From Bacteroidales bacterium (GTDB taxonomy: Bacteria; Bacteroidota; Bacteroidia; Bacteroidales; UBA10428), in assembly GCA_016926235.1 (NCBI GenBank), contig JAFGOZ010000482.1, positions 1 through 5,280 on the forward strand: a stretch of DNA of 5,280 bases. Direction: 5' to 3'. Below the pieces are notes generated by a model. That model worked only from the letters and a program-made list of their open reading frames with translations, ran no database searches and was not told the origin of the DNA. The position numbers and the translations under genes are program-made. Numbering within the stretch: the stretch's first letter is position 1; each line of letters opens with the position of its first letter. Shown here piece by piece: positions 1 to 5,180 of the stretch.

Positions 1-32
1 CTTTCCTTTGCCGGAATTTTGTAATCACTCAT
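1..32 (-). CDS. Partial CDS, N-terminus only, unknown product
   Basis: An ATG on the minus strand at 32-30 opens a frame that runs off the left edge of the window, reading MSDYKIPAKE. A clear AAGGAG sequence lies 8 nt upstream, which makes this a believable start even though only ten codons are visible. The gene follows palindrome 1 by about 65 nt, so it would be the first gene of the next module in the array. Ten residues are too few to assign a family. Confidence 0.6.
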   Translation of the reverse strand, partial: MSDYKIPAKE

Positions 33-40
33 AAGTTAAT

Positions 41-46
41 CTCCTT
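41..46 (-). promoter_or_regulatory. Ribosome binding site of the left-edge gene
   Basis: AAGGAG on the minus strand, 8 nt before the ATG at 32. It is the only strong Shine-Dalgarno sequence in the window. The other genes have weak or no such motif, as is usual in Bacteroidota, so it decides the start of the partial gene. A TTGACA-like hexamer lies about 20 nt further upstream, but no matching -10 element was seen. Confidence 0.6.
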
Positions 47-97
47 TTTGTTTTTAAAAAGTGTCAACTTATTTCAGGAAAAGACATCTCATAATAT

Positions 98-237
98 TAC
101 CGGCAACGTTTGGCGGTATGAAACGTTGGGGAGTTCGGAGCTATTTTACTATCAAGGTACAACGAACTTTGATGCGAGAATCAATGTTCGAATAACCACC
201 TCACCCCCAATGTTTTATGACCGCGTGTTGGCGGTAG
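98..237 (-). repeat. attC-like palindrome 1
   Basis: An imperfect palindrome of about 140 bp. On the minus strand it opens with TACCGCCAACACGCGG and closes with CCAAACGTTGCCGGTA. The outer arms pair with bulges, including AAC-(A)-CG against CGTT, and continue into ATAAAACATTGGGG against CCCCAACGTTTCAT. A variable centre follows, with a distal TTCG/CGAA stem at 134-137 and 189-192. The ends fit an R''...R' layout like that of integron attC sites, with a GTT core at 105-107. It is closely similar to palindrome 2 at its ends but differs in the centre. It separates module A from the left-edge gene. An alternative is a transcribed intergenic repeat of another kind. Confidence 0.75.
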
Positions 238-289
238 TTAATATTATAGTTTTATCAAGTTAAAGTCATTTTCAGTTAAAATTTAATTG

Positions 290-721
290 TCAGTCAGAAG
301 TTTTAGAACCTTTTTTTAGAACTAAAAACCATAAAATTATTATAGCAAAGAATACTAAGATAAACACAAATCCCCAATCAGGTCCTTGAAGTATAATATC
401 ATCACCAACTGCCTCCATACCGTCTCGAGTTCTAATCCATTGTGTATTTCCTATATGTGTATCTGAAACCGCCTCAAATATTGCAAGTACAAATAATGTA
501 AGACTAATTATTCCTGAAAGAATTCGTTCTAAGATATTATCTGTTTTTTCATTTAGTTGCCAATGATTCCAAATCCAACCTAATAATACCCAGACAAGAA
601 ACGGAATAAGTATTAAATATCCAATTCGAATTCCAAGCCATACAGGCCATGATTCATTGATTGGCCCCCATATAAGTAATACAACAAAAACAGTACCTGC
701 TAAATATTTTCTAAAAGCCAT
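290..721 (-). CDS. Small multi-pass membrane protein, unknown function
   Basis: A 143-residue protein with about four hydrophobic membrane segments, near residues 6-20, 28-52, 68-84 and 116-136. A hydrophilic loop of about 30 residues separates the last two, and a short basic tail (KKGSK) follows. It is rich in tryptophan (WPVW, WIWNHWQ). No enzyme motif was found and I do not recognise the family. It is the second gene of module A, 49 nt after the stop of the membrane-anchored protein at 771-1526, so the two are probably co-transcribed. The start is the first ATG in the frame, with no clear ribosome binding site. The stop lies about 50 nt before palindrome 1. Its role is unknown; a membrane partner or immunity-type protein is possible, but this is only context. 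Confidence 0.75.
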   Translation of the reverse strand: MAFRKYLAGTVFVVLLIWGPINESWPVWLGIRIGYLILIPFLVWVLLGWIWNHWQLNEKTDNILERILSGIISLTLFVLAIFEAVSDTHIGNTQWIRTRDGMEAVGDDIILQGPDWGFVFILVFFAIIILWFLVLKKGSKTSD

Positions 722-770
722 AATATATCTACTTTTTCATTTATTTGATATTAGTTTTTGACTGAAATTG

Positions 771-1526
771 TTATGCAAATCCTTTAGGTTTAAATCTTAT
801 GAAATTATTATTATTTGTAAAATTATCAAACTCGAATAATGTATAAAATCTGCTTTTGGCTGAATTTTTATACTCTAACAATATCTTTAAATCTTGGAAT
901 TCTACAGGAAATTTATCAAGTTTTGGACGTTCAGATGGAATGCTCTCAGTGTATTTTTGATATTCACATTTAAGAACAATATCATCATCAGATGTTTTGA
1001 TTGGTTTTAAATTATTTAGAGAGTCTATTTTAGTGAACCATATTCCTGATGATTTTCTGTAAATCTTTGGATAGAAAGCTGTCACATCAGAATTGTTTCT
1101 AATTATTAATTTGTATTTCCATTTTAATCCCCAAACGTGAATTGCCTTTTCTCCTTCAATGTATCCTTTTGAAAGGTCATTTTTCCAACTCAATCCTTCA
1201 TTAGAATTTAATCCTCCATCAGGAATAAGTTCAAAAGTTAATTCAGGTCTAATAAAAAACTTTTTTCTTATCCATGGAATTATCGCAATTATAAGAGCCA
1301 CTATGATAGCAATAATCCCAAGCATAATATTAAAGTCAATATTTTTTTTATCGCTCGGTTCTTCACTTGACTCACTTTTTAAAATTATCGAGTCATCAAT
1401 CTTTTTAATATCAATCGTATCAGTTATCATAGTATCTGAATAAGTAACTTTTGATTCGACTGTATCAATTGAGTAGCTCTGTAATGAATAAAAAATTAAA
1501 ATCAATAGTATGCTAATTGTTCTCAT
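771..1526 (-). CDS. Membrane-anchored protein with N-terminal signal, unknown function
   Basis: A 251-residue protein. Residues 1-19 form a signal-like stretch (MRT then a hydrophobic run ending near SYS). A polar, acidic and serine-rich linker spans about 20-64. One strong transmembrane segment follows at about 66-85, ended by IRKK (86-89). By the positive-inside rule the linker would be periplasmic and the C-terminal 160 residues cytoplasmic. The C-terminal part looks beta-rich (for example KYKLIIRNNSDVTAF at 137-151), perhaps an immunoglobulin-like or adaptor fold, with no catalytic motif seen. It is the first gene of module A; its ATG lies about 20 nt from the end of palindrome 2, leaving room for only a very short leader. 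No Shine-Dalgarno sequence is evident. I do not recognise the family. Confidence 0.75.
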   Translation of the reverse strand: MRTISILLILIFYSLQSYSIDTVESKVTYSDTMITDTIDIKKIDDSIILKSESSEEPSDKKNIDFNIMLGIIAIIVALIIAIIPWIRKKFFIRPELTFELIPDGGLNSNEGLSWKNDLSKGYIEGEKAIHVWGLKWKYKLIIRNNSDVTAFYPKIYRKSSGIWFTKIDSLNNLKPIKTSDDDIVLKCEYQKYTESIPSERPKLDKFPVEFQDLKILLEYKNSAKSRFYTLFEFDNFTNNNNFIRFKPKGFA

Positions 1527-1542
1527 GGTTGTCTGTTTTAAT

Positions 1543-1680
1543 TACCGCCAACGTTTGGCGGTATGAAATCGTTGGGGATTGCGGGCTACTTTCCTGTCCA
1601 GTTACACCGAACGTAATGCGTGGCAGGAAGCTCGCATAACCACCTAAACCCCAATGTTTTATACCGCGTGTTGTGCAACG
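1543..1680 (-). repeat. attC-like palindrome 2
   Basis: On the minus strand it opens with CGTTGCACAACACGCGGT and closes with ACCGCCAAACGTTGGCGGTA. The inner arms ATAAAACATTGGGG and CCCCAACGATTTCAT match palindrome 1 nearly base for base. The distal arm pairs TGCGAGCTTCCTG (1636-1624) with CAGGAAAGTAGCCCGCA (1596-1580). The outermost bases pair poorly with each other but perfectly with the far ends of the neighbouring modules, as expected for an integrated cassette site. The putative core GTT is at 1552-1550. The stop codon of the 1684-2451 gene is only a few bases outside it. Confidence 0.78.
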
Positions 1681-1683
1681 TTT

Positions 1684-2451
1684 TTATATCATTAGTTTCT
1701 TTATTTGTTCTTCTAAATCAATGTACTTAGCTTTTAATTCGTCATCCATTATGTCAGGATTCATATCGTCTTTAGCCATTTTGAATACAGCTAAACTAAA
1801 AATCTGTGATAATTTAAATTGATAAAAAGTATTAGCAATATATTCAATGTCCTTATAAAAATCGTCATGACTAATTCTAATTTTCTCATCCTCTGGCAAA
1901 TGCTCTAAATATTTGTATTTAGGTTCTTTTTTAGGAAAACCATCATAATGCTTTACACAATTACAAATCCAGTTAATTTTATGAAGCGAAATATCAGAAT
2001 ACCAGTCATTAAATTTGAAATTATAGTTTTTCTCAAAGAATTTCTCAATTGAATCTTTACCTTGCTTTCCATCATTGAACATTAGGTTAGCTTCTTTAAG
2101 CAAATCTTTAACGTAATTCTCGACCTTATGAAATAATCCTACATATCCTAAACGAATTGTATCATAATAATTTTCTTTTAGTTGTGATTCACTTATGTTT
2201 AGAATCTTTTTGTAAAACGAAGTCTTTAACTCTTTTTTAGTATCTACTAAAGCTTTGTTGGTCGATGGTATGAAATAACGTTGATATAAAGTTTTATAAT
2301 CTTGAATGTCGGAAAAACGAGTAATAATAAAATTGAAAAGCCGATTTGCATCAGCATCAGTTTGGGTTAAATCGAAATTTGGTATTTTGGAAAACTCATT
2401 AGCCAAATTCGCTATTAACTGGTCAATCTTATTTTGTTTTCCTTTTTTCAT
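1684..2451 (-). CDS. HEPN-like protein, unknown function
   Basis: A 255-residue, mostly helical, soluble protein, with no signal peptide or membrane segment seen. A helix with LGYVGLFHKVENYVKDLL at 101-118 and a short motif CNCVKHYDGFPKK at 163-175 resemble the paired helices and the N..KH(x)G turn seen in many HEPN-related proteins. The arginine of a standard RX4-6H site is not evident, so the assignment is tentative. The start codon overlaps the stop of the SUKH gene by 4 nt (ATGA at 2451-2448), implying translational coupling and a shared function. It ends only 11 nt before the variable end of palindrome 2. It may be the effector or partner of the SUKH protein, but no family was recognised. 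Confidence 0.75.
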   Translation of the reverse strand: MKKGKQNKIDQLIANLANEFSKIPNFDLTQTDADANRLFNFIITRFSDIQDYKTLYQRYFIPSTNKALVDTKKELKTSFYKKILNISESQLKENYYDTIRLGYVGLFHKVENYVKDLLKEANLMFNDGKQGKDSIEKFFEKNYNFKFNDWYSDISLHKINWICNCVKHYDGFPKKEPKYKYLEHLPEDEKIRISHDDFYKDIEYIANTFYQFKLSQIFSLAVFKMAKDDMNPDIMDDELKAKYIDLEEQIKKLMI

Positions 2452-2936
2452 AATTCATCTGCAAACTTATCTTCAGATACAAGACCATTATAAAAATCAT
2501 CAAATGAATCAGCGATATGAATATCCTCTCCACATTCACAATCAATCCACCTAACTGAAGGTATAACGCTCAGTCGATAATCAAGAGTAATCCACCAATG
2601 ACCATCTCCAGTCAATAAAACTTGTTTTTCAGGCAATCCCCATTCTTGAATCATATAGTCGGATTGCATAATATTATGTGCAGAATCCGATTCTTTGTCC
2701 AAAACAATCCCGAACAATTCAGTCAATGGCACATGATTATCCGCCCATGTAGTCTTTATTGTCATTGGGAAGGCAAATCCTTTTGTGTATCCACCGTTTT
2801 GAATTTTAAGCAAATCAAGAAAAGAATCAGGTAGTTTTACTCCTAATTCGGATTCCGCTAGTTCAATCATTTTTTCAGTCAAAGGGGGATTATCGTAATA
2901 ATTTGAATCCCAAAAATCAGTCATGTTTATTGTCAT
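2448..2936 (-). CDS. SMI1/KNR4 (SUKH-1) family immunity-type protein
   Basis: A 162-residue cytoplasmic protein with the SUKH-1 pattern. There is an N-terminal PPLTEKMIELAESELGVKLP at 17-36, then FLDLLKIQNGGY at 39-50, an aromatic W-D-H-V segment near 64-69, EWGLPEKQVLLTGDGHWWITLDYR at 98-121 and a final acidic helix SFDDFYNGLV at 144-153. Length is typical of the family. SUKH proteins are known as immunity proteins against toxins, often nucleases, of polymorphic or contact-dependent systems; no toxin gene is present here. It is the first gene of module B, 18 nt from the end of palindrome 3, and overlaps the next gene by 4 nt. A second ATG four codons in could also be the start. Confidence 0.9.
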   Translation of the reverse strand: MTINMTDFWDSNYYDNPPLTEKMIELAESELGVKLPDSFLDLLKIQNGGYTKGFAFPMTIKTTWADNHVPLTELFGIVLDKESDSAHNIMQSDYMIQEWGLPEKQVLLTGDGHWWITLDYRLSVIPSVRWIDCECGEDIHIADSFDDFYNGLVSEDKFADEL

Positions 2937-2954
2937 GTTCGGGGGTTGTTAAAT

Positions 2955-3098
2955 GTTGCACAACGTGCTACTGTAAATTTTCGGGCGGGCTTTAATCGCA
3001 GTTAACCATCGAGCCGTTGAAGCTTAATTTACAGACATTTGGTGTCAGTTTGTACTTCACCCCCGCCTGAAATTTGACAGTTTGTTGTGTGCCGTAGT
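2955..3098 (-). repeat. attC-like palindrome 3, divergent subtype
   Basis: On the minus strand it opens with ACTACGGCACACAAC and closes with CACGTTGTGCAAC. The arms CACAACAAACTGTCAAATTT and the complement of AAATTTACAGTAGCACGTTGTG pair with a few bulges, followed by a GGCGGG/CCCGCC stem (3068-3063 and 2989-2984). The outer logic is that of palindromes 1 and 2, but the inner arms are unrelated in sequence and the opening lacks the ACGCGGT block. A putative GTT core lies at 2964-2962. It directly abuts the stop codon of the 3099-3611 gene. Confidence 0.72.
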
Positions 3099-3611
3099 TT
3101 ATTCATTATCAATCGTTTTGCTATATAAAATCAATGAATTTACATAGTCAGAATCAAATTCAATTGTCCTTATACTTTTGAGTTTATATTTTTCAGTCTC
3201 CCCCCATTTTGCCTTTGCATCAATCTCTAGTATTATAAGGTCTTCCTTAGTTATCTTCACAAGTCGACCAATAAAACACACCGTATCATCCTTTTTCTCA
3301 ATCTTAAATGCTCCAAATCTATCCGATACTAGTTGAAGGGTCTCGGATAAGTCAGTTATTGGAAAAATATCCTTGTCTGTTGGTACTAGATTTTTTGCTT
3401 TCAATACTTTTTCTCGAAATTTTTCATAATCGTCTCTTTTATATTTGAGAATCTTATCTGTCTTTAAAATCAAGTATCCGTCAATTACATAATCAACAGG
3501 GTTGTATTTAATCAGTGTCCAATCGTTATTAAAATTAATAAGGTATCCAGATATTATATCTTTTCTATCTCGATATTTAAATGAAACAAATTTTCCTTTT
3601 AAATCTTTCAT
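3099..3611 (-). CDS. Protein with two probable small beta-barrel domains, unknown function
   Basis: A 170-residue soluble protein. Residues 5-56 (GKFVSFKYRD, GYLINFNNDWTLIKYNPVDY, GYLILKTDKI) and 110-160 (VCFIGRLVKITKEDLIILEI, YKLKSIRTIEF) both look like small, strand-rich Sm/SH3-like barrels. The alternation is short strand, turn, strand, and a final strand with an I-R/K-x-I pattern. A charged helical linker joins them (60-80). I recall similar hypothetical proteins in Bacteroidota but no defined function; RNA or protein binding is only a guess. It is the second gene of module C, 18 nt after the stop of the HEPN-motif gene, so the two are probably one transcript. The start ATG has no strong ribosome binding site. 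Confidence 0.75.
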   Translation of the reverse strand: MKDLKGKFVSFKYRDRKDIISGYLINFNNDWTLIKYNPVDYVIDGYLILKTDKILKYKRDDYEKFREKVLKAKNLVPTDKDIFPITDLSETLQLVSDRFGAFKIEKKDDTVCFIGRLVKITKEDLIILEIDAKAKWGETEKYKLKSIRTIEFDSDYVNSLILYSKTIDNE

Positions 3612-3629
3612 ATCTCAATATTGTAGTAG

Positions 3630-4268
3630 TCATTTTGCCTCTGTAATTGTTCTTTTTTCTATTTTGTCTTTTAAACTATTAAGTTCATTAATAAGTTGTT
3701 CATTTATCACTTTTTCATGATTTTGCAATCCATGAACAATTTCATTTCTGGTTTTTCGAATATAATCAAGTCTATCCAATTCAGATTCAGATATTATTTT
3801 GTTCTTATTTAAGAATCGAATAGCATCAAGTGGCATTCTTATCTTTTCATTATCATCCAGTACAAAGGACATATCCTTAGCCATCCTTTCAAAATGTATC
3901 CAAGAATTCATGAATTTACCGAGCAAATCTGTTTTATCATCTTTGTCCTCAATAAGTTTAAATCCAAAAAGATTTAGAAATAAAAGATTTGCAATCTCTG
4001 CGTAAACTTCAGCATTTGTCCTCTCTACAGTTAATCCATTGCCTTGATGGTATAACTCATTCCTTAATCTATGAAACCATTCTATTTCACCCAAATCAAT
4101 CCCTTTTATTTTATCCGAAGCGTATTCTTCGATGCCATCCAATAATTTTGGAAAACTTTCACACATCTCAGAATAGTCCTTCCGGGAAATTTGAATTGCA
4201 GTAATCCTTTTAGGAAGTCCAAGAAAAGTCTTCATCATCAACTCCACAGAATTGTCAATGCAAATCAT
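3630..4268 (-). CDS. HEPN-motif protein, N-terminally truncated
   Basis: A 212-residue protein read from the first available ATG. It carries two RX4H motifs, RNELYH at 69-74 and RNEIVH at 174-179, each in a helical setting as in HEPN ribonuclease-type domains. The stretch IDLGEIEWFHRLRNELYHQG at 57-76 matches a widespread family of uncharacterised proteins I recognise only by its conserved segments. In that family a conserved block resembling SPWASGPGELLRHGL precedes this point, and here it is still encoded in frame upstream (4269-4373) but without any ATG, GTG or TTG start. The gene therefore seems to have lost its start at the junction near 4365. If translated from 4268 it lacks about 30-40 family residues and may be inactive. 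It is followed after 18 nt by the 3099-3611 gene. Confidence 0.7.
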   Translation of the reverse strand: MICIDNSVELMMKTFLGLPKRITAIQISRKDYSEMCESFPKLLDGIEEYASDKIKGIDLGEIEWFHRLRNELYHQGNGLTVERTNAEVYAEIANLLFLNLFGFKLIEDKDDKTDLLGKFMNSWIHFERMAKDMSFVLDDNEKIRMPLDAIRFLNKNKIISESELDRLDYIRKTRNEIVHGLQNHEKVINEQLINELNSLKDKIEKRTITEAK

Positions 4269-4373
4269 TGCTATCCTTCGATTGGAATCAGTATCCTTTT
4301 GAAGAAGTTTTAATCCGTGTCTTAATAATTCACCTGGTCCAGATGCCCATGGCGAATTTGCTTTGACCGCGTG
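4269..4373 (-). pseudogene. Orphaned 5' coding segment of the HEPN-motif gene
   Basis: The frame of the 3630-4268 gene stays open for 35 codons upstream, up to a TAA at 4376-4374 inside the palindrome remnant. It encodes the family-like sequence NSPWASGPGELLRHGLKLLQ and then KDTDSNRRIA just before the internal ATG. No start codon of any usual type lies in this frame. The out-of-frame ATG at 4351-4349 reads only six codons before a stop. The natural start and leader were apparently removed when this DNA was joined to the site remnant at about 4362-4366. Confidence 0.6.
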
Positions 4374-4387
4374 TTAGGGTTAGGTGG
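4365..4387 (-). repeat. attC-like palindrome remnant (opening end only)
   Basis: On the minus strand, CCTAACCCTAACACGCGGTC contains the conserved AACACGCGGTC block that opens palindrome 1 (palindrome 2 has AACACGCGGT) and lies in the same place, right after the stop of the module D gene. The rest of a site (the ATAAAACATTGGGG arm, the centre and the closing CGTT end) is missing; the sequence instead enters the coding frame of the HEPN-motif gene. This is best read as a deletion joint. It removes the variable end of module C that should match ACTACGGCACACAAC at 3098-3084. Confidence 0.65.
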
Positions 4388-4394
4388 TTAACCC
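4377..4394. repeat. Short perfect inverted repeat
   Basis: GGGTTA (4377-4382), a 6-nt loop, and TAACCC (4389-4394). It spans the stop codon and last codon of the HEPN gene and the end of the palindrome remnant. It could form a weak hairpin in the transcript, but no T-run follows on either strand, so it is not a clear terminator. On the plus strand the sequence also resembles the inner GGGGTTTAGGTGGTTA part of palindrome 2 in reverse orientation. Confidence 0.4.
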
Positions 4395-4780
4395 AACATT
4401 AATTTAATTTGATTTATGAATTCTATCATCTCCTTGTGCATAGCTTCAACCTCTTCTTTTTCAAATTTAACGAAGGCATCATAGTCTCCTTTTGTCCGAT
4501 TTTGATATGCATTTCTTAGAATCTTACCGAATTTAACATCAATTTGTCCGGTTGAAATAAACTCCTTATTAAACCAACCAATCAGTTGAGCATGTTTGGA
4601 AGTCTCGAATTGATGTTTTAATGCCAGAGCTGTCACAGCATAATACAACCCATAATATATCCGGTTAACTGCAACAATCAGCCTATCTGATTCAATAAGG
4701 AATCTTGAAAGATCAATTGTTTCTTTTGCCTGTTCGAATCGATAGGCAATCAAAGTATCTCTATCGCTGTCACTTATCAT
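4388..4780 (-). CDS. HEPN domain protein, partner of a nucleotidyltransferase
   Basis: A 130-residue helical cytoplasmic protein of the HEPN superfamily (PF05168-like by its pattern). It has VAVNRIYYGLYYAVTALAL at 36-54, SKHAQLIGWFNKEFISTG at 61-78, and GKILRNAYQNRTKGDYDAF at 85-103, where the LR...(A/G)DY segment is typical of the family. The RX4-6H motif of ribonuclease HEPN toxins such as HepT is not seen; the corresponding place reads RNAYQNR. Its ATG overlaps the stop of the nucleotidyltransferase gene by 4 nt (ATGA), the standard arrangement of HEPN/MNT toxin-antitoxin type pairs. Whether it is a toxin here or a substrate-binding partner cannot be told. It ends directly at the palindrome remnant. 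Confidence 0.88.
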   Translation of the reverse strand: MISDSDRDTLIAYRFEQAKETIDLSRFLIESDRLIVAVNRIYYGLYYAVTALALKHQFETSKHAQLIGWFNKEFISTGQIDVKFGKILRNAYQNRTKGDYDAFVKFEKEEVEAMHKEMIEFINQIKLMLG

Positions 4781-5100
4781 GCGTGATAACCCTGATTTAA
4801 AGCATTTACAAAAATGGGTTGTTTTCCTCTTGGAGAATCTAACTCGATCTCACTGAGAATATGTGTATCGGTAAGAATCCCGTATTTTAGATCAATCTCG
4901 TAGCAGACATCTGAGATTTGTCTTTCTAATCTCCAGTCAGATTTATCCTTTACAAGAATCAAAATATCATAATCCGAATCTCCTTTTGATTTATCTGTCA
5001 TTTGAGAGCCAAATAATACAACATCCTTCAGGTTATCATGAAGCATATTGGACAAACTGTACTTTAAATCAGTTAATATTTGAATCTTATCGTCTGTCAT
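4777..5100 (-). CDS. Minimal nucleotidyltransferase (MNT), antitoxin-type partner of HEPN
   Basis: Starting at the ATG at 5100-5098 this is a 107-residue protein. It has the nucleotidyltransferase signature VVLFGSQMTDKSKGDSDYD: GS at 31-32, then ten residues, then DYD at 43-45, the GSX10DXD metal-binding motif. A further acidic cluster YEIDLKYG (67-74) may supply the third ligand. In characterised HEPN/MNT pairs this enzyme adenylylates the HEPN partner to neutralise it. A longer frame opens with GTG at 5181, adding 27 residues. I prefer the ATG because a promoter-like TATCTTTG lies 20 nt upstream of it, the added residues do not resemble the family, and the length fits minimal nucleotidyltransferases. 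The stop overlaps the HEPN start by 4 nt. Confidence 0.85.
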   Translation of the reverse strand: MTDDKIQILTDLKYSLSNMLHDNLKDVVLFGSQMTDKSKGDSDYDILILVKDKSDWRLERQISDVCYEIDLKYGILTDTHILSEIELDSPRGKQPIFVNALNQGYHA

Positions 5101-5120
5101 GTCCTGTTGGTTACTTTTCC

Positions 5121-5128
5121 CAAAGATA
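5121..5128 (-). promoter_or_regulatory. Bacteroidota-type promoter -7 element
   Basis: TATCTTTG on the minus strand matches the TAnnTTTG -7 consensus of the Bacteroidota primary sigma factor. A TTG lies 25 nt upstream, somewhat farther than the usual spacing, so the -33 match is weak. Transcription would start about 10-15 nt before the ATG at 5100, giving module D its own promoter inside the cassette. I found no equal match before the first genes of modules A and B. Confidence 0.45.
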
Positions 5129-5180
5129 ATAAATCCTATAAAGTATTTATCATCAAGGTATAATCTCACTTTGTTTCCCA

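Noticed and set aside
48..263. Plus-strand open frame of 71 codons
   Set aside because: It lies across palindrome 1 and its composition follows the repeat; no ribosome binding site or protein-like features.
1159..1443. Plus-strand open frame with a hydrophobic, membrane-like product
   Set aside because: It is the antisense of the transmembrane and linker region of the 771-1526 gene; hydrophobicity there is a by-product of the complementary strand.
2306..2834. Plus-strand open frames at 2306-2554 and 2622-2834
   Set aside because: They are opposite well-supported genes (the SUKH gene and its partner) and show no family features.
98..3098. Palindromes as a CRISPR array or insertion sequences
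   Set aside because: They are about 140 bp, imperfect, more than 1 kb apart with genes between them, and contain no spacers, no transposase and no target-site duplications.
98..3098. Palindromes as simple rho-independent terminators
   Set aside because: They are far longer than terminators, lack a T-run at the end on the coding strand, and have module-specific ends complementary across the genes.
3502..4204. Plus-strand open frames at 3502-3720, 3799-4005 and 3989-4204
   Set aside because: Antisense to the 3099-3611 and 3630-4268 genes, which have recognisable motifs; serine- and leucine-rich products typical of shadow frames.
4333..4351. ATG at 4351-4349 as a start for the HEPN-motif gene
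   Set aside because: It is out of frame and reads only six codons before TGA.
4375..4386. TTAGGGTTAGG resembling telomeric repeats
   Set aside because: Fewer than two units, and explained by the variable end of the palindrome remnant next to the HEPN stop codon.
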